A DNA stretch of 22,113 nt from a virus: positions 1 through 22,113 of IMG/VR virus record IMGVR_UViG_3300014501_000086, one strand, 5' to 3'. The notes beneath the pieces are model-generated. The model did no database searches. It saw nothing but the letters and a program-made list of their open reading frames with translations, and had not been told where the DNA came from. Of this stretch, positions 1 to 7,718 are shown piece after piece. Position 1 is the first letter of the stretch. Every line of letters begins with the position of its first letter. Made by a program: the position numbers and the translations under genes.

Positions 1-1
1 C

Positions 2-643
2 CCGAACACCGCCCTTCTCTCTGACCCTAGCTCCGGTCCCACCTGTGCCCGTCCGACGCCAGTCAGCACCCTTCCGCCCGCACACCCCCGCCAGGAGCTA
101 GTCCAGCGGGTCCTAGGCAGCAACAATGAATATAATGACTGCCTGGAAGTCGCGGTCTGCAATGCAATCGCTACCAAGAAGGGTTTGGCACTATCTGACT
201 ACACCCCGATTCCAAATTCCCTAGCCCTCAAGCTATACTCCTCGGTCTCGGGCTTTGATCCAAACGACCCAGCCACGGACACAGGCACCACGGTCTCCGG
301 AATGTTCTCCTATTGGAATTCCACGCCCATTGACGGCTGGATTCTCTCCGGCTATGCTCCCATAGACCCCGCAGACTCGTATTCCATTCGTAATACGCTG
401 CTAGATCCAACCTATGGCGGGGTCCTGCTTGTCCTCAATCTCGCGCTCTCCCAGAAGAACCAGATTGTCTGGTCGGAAGCTGGAGCCCCCGGCACTTGGG
501 GTCCGCACGCGGTCTGGCTCGATCAGTATAACGGGGACCAATATGGCTGCACCTCCTGGGGCAAGTCCAAGTGGCTAGATCAGGATTTCTTTGACGGCAG
601 CTTTGTTGTAGGAGCCTACTCCATGCTCCTTAGTCAAGCATAA
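2..643 (+). CDS. Papain-like cysteine peptidase-fold protein, 5' end outside window
   Basis: The frame is open from the first bases, so the N-terminus lies upstream; 213 residues are visible. An internal TTG at 185 could start translation but would remove the conserved Cys, so I extend to the edge. After a Pro-rich stretch comes NDCLEVAVCNAI with a Cys at visible residue 47. GFDPNDPATDTGT follows, then GPHAVW with His169, and CTSWG near residue 185. The Cys...His...WG order and the DPNDPATD signature match a family of papain/C39-like proteins common in phages and bacteria, where the Cys is the expected nucleophile and the His its partner. Activity and substrate are unknown; a lysis, virion or host-directed role is possible. 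The next gene follows after 61 bases. Confidence 0.72.
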   Translation, partial: PNTALLSDPSSGPTCARPTPVSTLPPAHPRQELVQRVLGSNNEYNDCLEVAVCNAIATKKGLALSDYTPIPNSLALKLYSSVSGFDPNDPATDTGTTVSGMFSYWNSTPIDGWILSGYAPIDPADSYSIRNTLLDPTYGGVLLVLNLALSQKNQIVWSEAGAPGTWGPHAVWLDQYNGDQYGCTSWGKSKWLDQDFFDGSFVVGAYSMLLSQA

Positions 644-658
644 GGACTTAGGACCCAA

Positions 659-704
659 GCTGGTAGACTACGCTGGTAATACAACCCAGCAGAGGACTAC
701 CAGC
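659..704 (+). promoter_or_regulatory. Nested dyad enclosing the ribosome binding site of the HNH gene
   Basis: Arms GCTGGTAG (659-666) and CTACCAGC (697-704) are perfect complements, and the right arm ends immediately before the ATG at 705. Inside lies a second stem, GCTGG (672-676) with CCAGC (686-690). The Shine-Dalgarno AGAGGA (691-696) sits in the internal loop. The same layout recurs at 12226-12281. It could be an RNA hairpin that controls translation or a DNA operator. TGGTAGACT inside it also resembles an extended -10 promoter box, though no -35 box is clear. Confidence 0.5.
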
Positions 705-1166
705 ATGACTATCACTCCGGCCCACGAGCAGACTTCAACCCTGCACGAGGCTATCCTATACCCCGAGCATCTTCAGCGCACCGAGTCCGCTGAGTTCCGC
801 GAGAACAAGCATCACCTAGTTCACGATCTCAGCCTAGGTTGCTGGATCTGCGGCTCGCGGGACCAGCTAGAGATCCATCACGCATCGGTGGAGTGGAGTC
901 TATGGGGCAGCGTGGACCCAGCAAAGGTCCTGGAAACTGCCAAGGCTTTTGACCCTTACGGGTTCACTGCCTCTGACCCGAACTCCCCGATCACAAGTCC
1001 GGATGATGCAAGAAACCTTTTAGTTTTATGCGCTAAGCACCACCGGCACCCGTATTTCGGAGTCCATGCAATTTCTATGCCAATTTGGGTATCCCAGCGT
1101 TCTGCCAAGGACGGGGTTGAAATTACTGCGGACCCAACTGCTCAAGCCAAGCAGCTACCCGCCTGA
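705..1166 (+). CDS. HNH nuclease family protein (zinc-binding)
   Basis: A 153-residue protein with the typical zinc-supported HNH layout: C46-W-I-C49, then IHH at 57-59, then N104-L-L-V-L-C109 and HH at 112-113. The four Cys can hold a structural zinc while His58/59, Asn104 and His112/113 form the metal-nuclease core. It is a small stand-alone protein with no visible DNA-binding add-on. Phage HNH proteins of this size act either as packaging-associated nicking nucleases or as selfish homing nucleases; the packaging genes are 4.6 kb away, so I cannot choose. The start has AGAGGA 8 bases upstream, inside a dyad. Its last 44 bases overlap the 3' end of the convergent HNH gene. Confidence 0.75.
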   Translation: MTITPAHEQTSTLHEAILYPEHLQRTESAEFRENKHHLVHDLSLGCWICGSRDQLEIHHASVEWSLWGSVDPAKVLETAKAFDPYGFTASDPNSPITSPDDARNLLVLCAKHHRHPYFGVHAISMPIWVSQRSAKDGVEITADPTAQAKQLPA

Positions 1167-1719
1167 GGTCCTCCGCAGAGGCATCATTTTTAATTGCATT
1201 GGCCCTGCGAGAGATTATAGCTACGTTCCCTTTTACGTAACCCCCCTTGGGGTCTATGCGATCTAGACTCGCCTGATTTGGATCATATGAAGCCAATACT
1301 CCAGTTCGCCTAGTCGAGGACTTCCGGTATAGGAGATTCAACCCGAATACCGGGCACTTTTCTACATATAGAGTCCTTAGGTATTCCGGGTCCAAGTCAA
1401 ACGGAATATTAAGATCCTTGCACGTTCTCCGTTTTCGCGTTACGGTATAAGCACACCAGAACATGATGGGATCTTCCTTGGCTCTGAGTAGCCAATGCTT
1501 TTCTAAGTATAGTAGCTCAGTGGTGGCCCGCTCTGGCGGCATCTTTAGTTTACACTGGACGCACATCATAGAATTTGTATGGCGTACTGCAAGATGCTGG
1601 TTCTTGCAGTACGATCCAGACTTATAAAATCTACGACCAGCTTCTCTGGCCTCTTGCATAGATTCCTGGAAATCGCTATCAAGAAAACTCTGGATGTCGC
1701 TAAGCTGAGTCTTTCGCAT
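1123..1719 (-). CDS. HNH endonuclease-like protein with N-terminal zinc finger
   Basis: 198 residues. The N-terminal part has a probable zinc finger: C38, H42, C53 and C56. The C-terminal half carries the signature of a common phage endonuclease family: CPVFG (122-126), then SLDRIDPKGGYVKGNV (151-166), ISRRAN and KND. In that family the DRID...GY..GNV block holds the HNH metal-binding residues. It is the last gene of the leftward operon after the glycosyltransferase and the Cys-rich gene. Its ATG lies 20 bases inside the end of the preceding gene in another frame, with only a weak AAGG upstream, which suggests translational coupling. It may be a homing endonuclease; no intron is visible around it. 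Confidence 0.75.
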   Translation of the reverse strand: MRKTQLSDIQSFLDSDFQESMQEAREAGRRFYKSGSYCKNQHLAVRHTNSMMCVQCKLKMPPERATTELLYLEKHWLLRAKEDPIMFWCAYTVTRKRRTCKDLNIPFDLDPEYLRTLYVEKCPVFGLNLLYRKSSTRRTGVLASYDPNQASLDRIDPKGGYVKGNVAIISRRANAIKNDASAEDLRRVAAWLEQLGPQ

Positions 1720-2170
1720 TAGATTGAGCCTTTATTGAGTGCCATTTATGGTACTTACCACACCACGATGACATACTCAAGTGTGAGCATTGCGAAGCCC
1801 ACCAGCCCACGCTTCTATCGCGCTTGGCCAGCTCCTCCATGAGCCATTCAGTCCAGTCCTTGTTCCACCCGTCCATCTGGGCTATCCAGCTCAGCTCGGA
1901 CCAAAGATCCCGGATATTCTCGGCCACTAGGCTCTGAATCAGGCTGGCCCTCTTATCCTTGCAGAGCCCGCACATGCAGGACCTAGTGTGCCCGCTGGAT
2001 CTATCTGAGGCCTCGGTATGCACGTCCATTCGAGCCTTCCAGGTCTCGCAAAGCGCACACCCGCAAGTGCCCCAGACATAGTGATCATGATGGATAGTCG
2101 GGGGCGGGCCGATATCCAGGCAAGCCAGGGGGTACTTTCCACTCCCCGGCTTTTTGTGCCCAGCAGCCAT
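1700..2170 (-). CDS. Hypothetical Cys-rich protein
   Basis: 156 residues with no family I recognise. The N-terminal half has two similar Cys pairs: CGCALC near residues 36-41 and CMCGLC near 65-70, each followed by a basic stretch (ETWKAR, KDKRAS). That spacing is consistent with zinc binding. The middle is rich in Trp (WSELSW, DGWNKDWTEW), and the C-terminal part has further Cys and His (SQCSH, WCGKYHKWH). It starts 3 bases after the TAG stop of the glycosyltransferase, with GGGAG about 9 bases upstream, so the two are cotranscribed. A helper for the glycosyltransferase is possible from position only. Confidence 0.6.
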   Translation of the reverse strand: MAAGHKKPGSGKYPLACLDIGPPPTIHHDHYVWGTCGCALCETWKARMDVHTEASDRSSGHTRSCMCGLCKDKRASLIQSLVAENIRDLWSELSWIAQMDGWNKDWTEWLMEELAKRDRSVGWWASQCSHLSMSSWCGKYHKWHSIKAQSNAKDSA

Positions 2171-2175
2171 TAGTT

Positions 2176-5100
2176 CTAGCTCCCATTCACAACGGTTGGG
2201 ACCCAGGTGCTCGCCAGATCCGGCATGATCGTCTCCTCGCCCTGGTTCGGCACCAGATGGATCTCAGAGATATCCAGCGCAGTCAGGACCCCCTTGATCG
2301 CCTGTTCATTGGCCACCGGGATTCCCTCGCCCAGAGCTGCAATCCCAGGATTCTGGAACTTCAGCTTCCCATTGGTCACGGTAGCCACAAAGACCCGGTT
2401 CCCATCCCGGACGTTCTTGGCAATACCCGCCACGTTCATCCCAATAGCCAGGACCCGCTTGCCCGTTATCCCCGATTCGTCCCAGTCCAGGTTCTCGAAC
2501 CGGCTCCCCTGCGCAGCCAGCCCGCGCCAGACAGTCTTGGCCTCCAGGTTCTGCGGGAAGGTATCATCCGGATTGGTCATCAGGGTCTTGAGCAGCTTGC
2601 CATCAACAAGGAGTCTACGAATGCTCTCATCGTGCTTGGCCTTGCCCCGAGATGCAGATTCCAGGTGCATCACGTCATGCCCCGTATAAAGCAGATTGAC
2701 ATAGCCAGCCTGCCGGGCATAATATCCAGCCATCACGTCATTGTAGTTCCATGGGAATGCCTCATCGAACTTGTCCAAAGTAAAGAACTTGTGCTTCTCA
2801 ATCAGAGCGCACGCTGCACACGCCGCGCCGGTCTGGCGGAGAAGATGAGCAAAGCCTGCAAACCCAATATCGTTGACCTGGATGCCCTTGAAGCACTCAA
2901 ATGCAGCACCCTCGCCAGCATAGACGCCCGCACACTGCAAGGTACCATCCTGCTTAATCAGCCGAGTCCCAACCCAAGCAGTCTTCTCCTCCTGGGCCAG
3001 TGCAACCATGCCGCTCAGCCAGCCCGCAGTCGGGAACCGCACGTCATCATTCAGGAACAGCACATAGTCCCCAGTCGCATGGTTCGCGCCCGCATTGCAC
3101 GCCTTCGGAAAGGAGAAGTCCCCCAGAACTTCAACAACATGGGTAAAGAGACCCGCATCCAATCGCGCAATCTGCCCGCGCGCTACATCCAGATCATGCT
3201 CACTGCCAGAAATGACCAGGATCACTTCCACGTCGCCCGGATATTCAGTATTCTTGGCCAGCGTTGCCAAGCAAGGCCGCAGCAGCCAGCGATTCCCACT
3301 GGTCGGGATAACCACGGACACCTTCGGTGCCAGCCCCTCATCATCCAGCTCCAGCTCTTTCCGGACCTTGATAAACCCAAAGTCCCCGATCTTCTCACAG
3401 CTATATTCCGGAGCAAACTGCTTGATCAGCGCAATACGCCCGTCCGTATCCATATTCTCAGGCGCAGCCGCCATCAGATTCGGCACATGCACCGAGCTAT
3501 AAGCAACCCCGCCCAGGATCTCCTGGGCCAGCGCCCAAACCTCAGTCCGGGTCTCAGGAACCTTGCCCTTCAGCAAGTCCTTGATAGTCCGGGTCCGGAA
3601 AATAGCCCCCGCACTCGTAAAGTCCCGGCCCAGCCCATAATAGAAGTCAGGCTTCTCGGGCAGGAACACCGGATTCGGCTGGCCCTTGCTATCAGTCGGC
3701 ATTGCAATCCAGTCGCAATAGGCTAGAGAATGCCCATCCGCATCGCCCGCTTCCTCCATCGCCGCAAGAGCCGTCTCGTGCATCTGGGCACCAGCGAAAT
3801 CAAACCGGATCCACTTGATCCCCGCCTCAATCGCCTCATCCAAGCTCTCCTGGTCGCCCACCTCAATCCGGGCCACCGATGTTGTCTCGCTTGCCGCGCC
3901 CGTCTTTGGCCCGCCAAAATACGCACTCCAAATCTGGAGCTGCTGGAGGACATTGCCACCCATCTTCGGTAGCTTATGCGCCCGCTTCAGGTAGCCCAGC
4001 TCCGCTGCAAATCTAAATGCCCCCAGCTCCTCGCTGGTCAGGACTTGCTGGAGCAACTGGAACGGAAGCCCCTTGCCCTTAATAGCCTGCTGGTCTATCT
4101 TCGGGTCTGCATTTGCAGCCGTCGCCCAGGCATCGGACACCAGCACATGCTTGAATCCACCCGCGCTCGCAACCGCACCCCATTCAGCCAGGGTCGCAAT
4201 CGCCCCGCCCTCCGGATAAGCCACAACAGTCTGCACAGCCCTCGGGCTCAGCACAGAAACCGGACCAATCGGGAATGGCAGCGGGAACAGCTTCTTCTCC
4301 AGGAGCCCCAGAGCCACCTCGATATCCTCGCCCTGGTCCGGAGTCAGCGGCAGGAATTGCCCGGCATTCATAATTCCAGCGCCCGTCGCCCCGTCATTGG
4401 AGAATGCACTTGCGCTGCCCATCCCAGCGGCCTCAGTGGCCGCTACAAGCCTGCGCAGGTTGCCCGGGGTAATATCAGTCATCCCCCTTGCCAGGACCAG
4501 CCCAGCGCCAGCGCTACGCGCTTGTGCATAGGCCTCCGTGATATCCGCAGGACCCTGCACAAAGCTATCGCCCAAGCTATGCACCGCCAGATCCAGGCCA
4601 TGCACCACATACTTCTTGCCCAGTTTAGCCTTAGGTTTCTCCTGGTATTCCAGACCCCAAGCCTGCGCAACCCAACCCGCATTGGCGCTCATTGCATAGC
4701 CCATAGCCCAAGTCCGCTGAGCACGCTTATACGCAGTCAGCGTATTACGATCCTCCCGGATTGCATTTTCCAGGACAATCTGCCATTCTGCGGGATTCTC
4801 TGCGTAGGCCATCACGGCAGTACACTTGACATACTCCCCAACCGGACTAGCAATCGTGGCCGCGCCAATCATCCCGGCCTGCACCAGCCGGAGGCTGGAC
4901 TTGCCCTCATTGAACAAGGATTGCTGGATCGGGGCCAGGGCCACGTCCAAGTTCAAGCTAGCCAGCGCCCGCCCGAACTCATGCGGAGGCACACCCTCTT
5001 TAAATTCGTATAGTCCCTGGTCCAGGCCCTTTGGGCGCATCCCCATAAAGACAAACTGCACGCGGTCCTTCAGCGGTCCCGTTGCAATAGCACGGACTGC

Positions 5101-5673
5101 CGGGATAAGCTGCTCCAGATCCCCATCGTGGGAAATTCCGCCAGCCCAGCCAATACGGACCTTGGCCTCTTTCGGCTTGACGGTAATCTCAGGCAGAGGA
5201 CCATCTAGTTCCGGGAGCAGATTTGGAAGTACCGTGACCGGCGTGCTGCTGAGAGAGCGGAGCCAAATAGCCAAAGATTCAGTCGGACACACAGCACCGT
5301 CGCAAACATCCAGCGCCGCAGCAATGCGTGCGTCGATCTCATCGGGTGGGGCCAGGAATACTTCATGGTAGTTGTCCTCGTCTACAGCGGATAGATGGTC
5401 ATCTAGCTCATAGATGAATTTGGCATTCGGCAAGGCCGCCCGGAGATCCTTCATGTGCTGGATCTGGCCTTCCTCGACTTGCCGCTGGAATACTACCACA
5501 TCCGGCTTGCTGGCCACCATCTCGTCAATGGGGATAATCGCGTGGGTCATACGAGCGTAGGCTAAGCCCGCCTTCACGATGGCCTGGGCCGGGGTGATGA
5601 TCCGGTGCCAGCCGCATCCGTGCATATCAGCAGCGTAGGCTACGACGAAAGGCAGTTTCTCAGTTTTAGTCAT
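2176..5673 (-). CDS. Giant multi-domain glycosyltransferase (GT4-like + degenerate GT2-like + GT2)
   Basis: About 1165 residues, the largest gene here. Residues 1-340 resemble a GT4-type (GT-B) transferase: FIYELDDH near 90 and NEGKSSLRLVQAGMIGAATI near 255-275, the usual acceptor/nucleotide region. Residues 350-530 look like a worn GT2 domain (FSNDG, GPVSVLSPRAV, LAEWGAVASAGG). Residues 780-1030 are a good GT2 domain: KVSVVIPTSG, then ATGDYVLFLNDDV with the NDD metal-sugar motif near 877, QCAGVYAGEGAAF, NYNDVMAGYYARQAGY and HLESASRG. A final domain of about 100 residues is unrecognised. It probably transfers sugars in the cytoplasm to virion proteins or modified DNA. ATG 5673 is chosen because GAGGGA lies 4 bases upstream; an in-frame TTG at 5685 has no such site. 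It heads a leftward operon divergent from TerL. Confidence 0.85.
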   Translation of the reverse strand: MTKTEKLPFVVAYAADMHGCGWHRIITPAQAIVKAGLAYARMTHAIIPIDEMVASKPDVVVFQRQVEEGQIQHMKDLRAALPNAKFIYELDDHLSAVDEDNYHEVFLAPPDEIDARIAAALDVCDGAVCPTESLAIWLRSLSSTPVTVLPNLLPELDGPLPEITVKPKEAKVRIGWAGGISHDGDLEQLIPAVRAIATGPLKDRVQFVFMGMRPKGLDQGLYEFKEGVPPHEFGRALASLNLDVALAPIQQSLFNEGKSSLRLVQAGMIGAATIASPVGEYVKCTAVMAYAENPAEWQIVLENAIREDRNTLTAYKRAQRTWAMGYAMSANAGWVAQAWGLEYQEKPKAKLGKKYVVHGLDLAVHSLGDSFVQGPADITEAYAQARSAGAGLVLARGMTDITPGNLRRLVAATEAAGMGSASAFSNDGATGAGIMNAGQFLPLTPDQGEDIEVALGLLEKKLFPLPFPIGPVSVLSPRAVQTVVAYPEGGAIATLAEWGAVASAGGFKHVLVSDAWATAANADPKIDQQAIKGKGLPFQLLQQVLTSEELGAFRFAAELGYLKRAHKLPKMGGNVLQQLQIWSAYFGGPKTGAASETTSVARIEVGDQESLDEAIEAGIKWIRFDFAGAQMHETALAAMEEAGDADGHSLAYCDWIAMPTDSKGQPNPVFLPEKPDFYYGLGRDFTSAGAIFRTRTIKDLLKGKVPETRTEVWALAQEILGGVAYSSVHVPNLMAAAPENMDTDGRIALIKQFAPEYSCEKIGDFGFIKVRKELELDDEGLAPKVSVVIPTSGNRWLLRPCLATLAKNTEYPGDVEVILVISGSEHDLDVARGQIARLDAGLFTHVVEVLGDFSFPKACNAGANHATGDYVLFLNDDVRFPTAGWLSGMVALAQEEKTAWVGTRLIKQDGTLQCAGVYAGEGAAFECFKGIQVNDIGFAGFAHLLRQTGAACAACALIEKHKFFTLDKFDEAFPWNYNDVMAGYYARQAGYVNLLYTGHDVMHLESASRGKAKHDESIRRLLVDGKLLKTLMTNPDDTFPQNLEAKTVWRGLAAQGSRFENLDWDESGITGKRVLAIGMNVAGIAKNVRDGNRVFVATVTNGKLKFQNPGIAALGEGIPVANEQAIKGVLTALDISEIHLVPNQGEETIMPDLASTWVPTVVNGS

Positions 5674-5706
5674 AAGGTCCCTCAAAATAGGATTAATCTA
5701 ATTATT

Positions 5707-5747
5707 GAGATACACCTATTGCACTCTGCTGTCAACACCCTTATAGT
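5707..5747. promoter_or_regulatory. Overlapping divergent promoters, glycosyltransferase (-) and terminase (+)
   Basis: On the plus strand TTGCAC (5719-5724), a 17-base spacer and TATAGT (5742-5747) point to the terminase gene. On the minus strand TTGACA (5735-5730), a 17-base spacer and TATCTC (5712-5707) point to the glycosyltransferase. The two promoters occupy the same 40 bases, so RNA polymerase should not be able to sit on both at once; expression of packaging genes and glycosyltransferase could be mutually exclusive. Confidence 0.6.
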
Positions 5748-5789
5748 CCAATTTATGAGATATTTTCCAGGCTACGGGATTCTGCCCGC

Positions 5790-7718
5790 ATGAACAAGTT
5801 GATCCTCCCGACCAGCACAGGCTTGACCCTCCCAGCCTTCTACAATACAGTCATGGGGCCAAAGGGCATTTCCTTCCCCATCCACCTGAATCCAGTCGCA
5901 ACTGCACTGGCCGACAAGCGGATTCAGAAGCTGATGCTCATTATCGGCCCAGGCTCGGGTAAGTCCCTATTCCTATCCGTGGTCTATCCGCTCTATGTGC
6001 TGGGCAACAACCCGGACCACACGATCATCAACGTCTCGGCATCTGAAGGCTTGCCTCAAGGCTTCATGCAGGCAGTCATGGAGATTATCGACAAGTCCCC
6101 GCACTATAAGCGGATGTTCCCCGGAACTAGGCCTGATAAGAAATCCGGCTGGTCTATGGAGCGCGGGATCTATACGACAAGTCGCCCGCCCGGAGATCCA
6201 GACTCCTCCTACCGGGCCGCAGGCCTAACCTCCAAGCAGCTAGTTGGCAAGCACGCCAAGCTCATGATCCTGGACGACATTCACGATGCAGAAAATTCCA
6301 GCTCCGTTGGAGCCTGTCAGAAAGTCATTGATTCTTACTACAATAACCTCCTTGGTCGAGCAGATCCTCAAGAATCAAGATTTATCCTCGCGGGACGTAG
6401 ATGGTCCCAATGGGACATATACGGTCATCTCATTAAGTCCGGGGATTGGGTTGCCATGCGGCTCCCGGCTGAAAGAGGTCCAGGTCAATCCGCCCTCTAC
6501 TACGATGTCTATGTCCCGCCTGATTTAGAGTGCTGTTTTACCGAGGGTGCTGCCCAGGAAGTCAAGACTGATGACCCCAAGTACCGGCAGTTCCGCGCCT
6601 ACTACGGGGTTGACCCTAAGAAGGAAGGCTTCTTCTGGCCCGCTTCCGATGTCAAGCGCCGGGATTACTTCTCCGTTAAGCGGAATAACCCTGCAACCGC
6701 CGCAGCAACCTATCAAGGGTCTCCCGGTGGTAACGAGTCTGGAGTCTTCCTCGAATCTGACTTCCGCTATATTCCAATGGGGGCCTATCCGGCGATGACT
6801 CCGAGTCTGCTTCCGCCCGCCATGATGCCGCCCGGATCTCGCATCATCCAGGGCTGGGATATTTCCCACACCATAGGGAAGAACGCGGACTTCTCTGTCT
6901 GCACGACTGCAATCATATCTCCCTGCCAGTCCTGGCACAATGGCGAGATCGAGGCCCTTGTCGGCAAGCCCGATTCCCACTATGATGTTACTGTAGTGGA
7001 CGTGTGGAAGGACCAAGTAGAGTTCGGAGGTCTGGTCGAGAAGATGCGCGAGCTGCACCAGCTCTGGAGTCCATCCTTCATCGCAGTCGAGAAGAACACC
7101 GGCTCGATTCCCATCATCCAGGCCCTGTCCAACACTCTGCCCATCGTCCCCATGAGCCTGAGGAACAGCAACAAGAAGGCCCGCGCAGTTATCTCGGTCA
7201 GCGCCGGGACCGCCTCAGTGCAGAGCTGGCTCCGGCAAGGCCGAGTGCAATTCTGGGCCGAAGCACCTTGGCTCCAGGCCCTCAAGCAGGAAATGCTTGA
7301 CTTTACTGGGGATGGGTCCGGGCACGATGATATGGTAGACTCCTTTGTCTGGGTTATTACCCAAACCATCGTTCTGGGCTCCGGAACCCCATTGATGCCA
7401 ACGGATTCGATCATCGAAGGCCGAGAGGGGCAGCCTGTGGATCACCATGCCCTAGCAGCCCAAGCCCTCGCGGCCCATTCCGATGCAGGGCGGTTGCTAG
7501 TGGACCTGGCAGCCGCCGAGCGCGGACCCGAGAAGCCAGTCTGGAGACCCGGCCAAGCCCAGCCAATCCTGCCAACCAACCTTCCGGAAATTCAAGTATG
7601 TCAGAATTGTCGCTACCGTGATAGGCTCTCTAGCATGTGTGTAATACAGAGCCGAAAGGTGGTAGGCCTTGACGTGTGCCCGACCTGGAGCTGGGACGGC
7701 GTGGGAGGCAAGCAATAA
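5790..7718 (+). CDS. terL: Terminase large subunit (DNA packaging motor) with Cys4 C-terminal tail
   Basis: 642 residues. The ATPase half has GPGSGKS (53-59, Walker A), LMILDD (158-163, Walker B) and FILAGRRWSQWD (198-209, motif III region). The nuclease half has GWDISH (Asp357), AVEKN (Glu434) and HDDMVD (513-518), the acidic triad of the RNase H-like fold. TerL pumps DNA into the procapsid through the portal and cuts the concatemer. After the nuclease a linker leads to a tail with C604-x2-C607-x9-C617-x12-C630, which I read as a small zinc-binding module that is unusual for TerL. A strong promoter lies upstream; the ribosome binding site is weak. The stop TAA overlaps the portal start (TAATG). 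No small terminase subunit is seen here. Confidence 0.93.
   Translation: MNKLILPTSTGLTLPAFYNTVMGPKGISFPIHLNPVATALADKRIQKLMLIIGPGSGKSLFLSVVYPLYVLGNNPDHTIINVSASEGLPQGFMQAVMEIIDKSPHYKRMFPGTRPDKKSGWSMERGIYTTSRPPGDPDSSYRAAGLTSKQLVGKHAKLMILDDIHDAENSSSVGACQKVIDSYYNNLLGRADPQESRFILAGRRWSQWDIYGHLIKSGDWVAMRLPAERGPGQSALYYDVYVPPDLECCFTEGAAQEVKTDDPKYRQFRAYYGVDPKKEGFFWPASDVKRRDYFSVKRNNPATAAATYQGSPGGNESGVFLESDFRYIPMGAYPAMTPSLLPPAMMPPGSRIIQGWDISHTIGKNADFSVCTTAIISPCQSWHNGEIEALVGKPDSHYDVTVVDVWKDQVEFGGLVEKMRELHQLWSPSFIAVEKNTGSIPIIQALSNTLPIVPMSLRNSNKKARAVISVSAGTASVQSWLRQGRVQFWAEAPWLQALKQEMLDFTGDGSGHDDMVDSFVWVITQTIVLGSGTPLMPTDSIIEGREGQPVDHHALAAQALAAHSDAGRLLVDLAAAERGPEKPVWRPGQAQPILPTNLPEIQVCQNCRYRDRLSSMCVIQSRKVVGLDVCPTWSWDGVGGKQ

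Noticed and set aside
2257-3726. Plus-strand open frame of 489 codons opposite the glycosyltransferase gene
   Set aside because: It is a shadow: the minus frame has clear GT2 motifs, while this one gives an Arg/Pro/Ile-rich sequence with no ribosome site or motif.
3976-5013. Plus-strand open frame of 345 codons opposite the glycosyltransferase gene
   Set aside because: Same reason; composition is odd and the GT4-like protein on the other strand explains the stretch.
5673-5685. TTG at 5685 as glycosyltransferase start
   Set aside because: No ribosome site upstream; ATG 5673 has GAGGGA 4 bases before it, made of the bases the longer version would translate.
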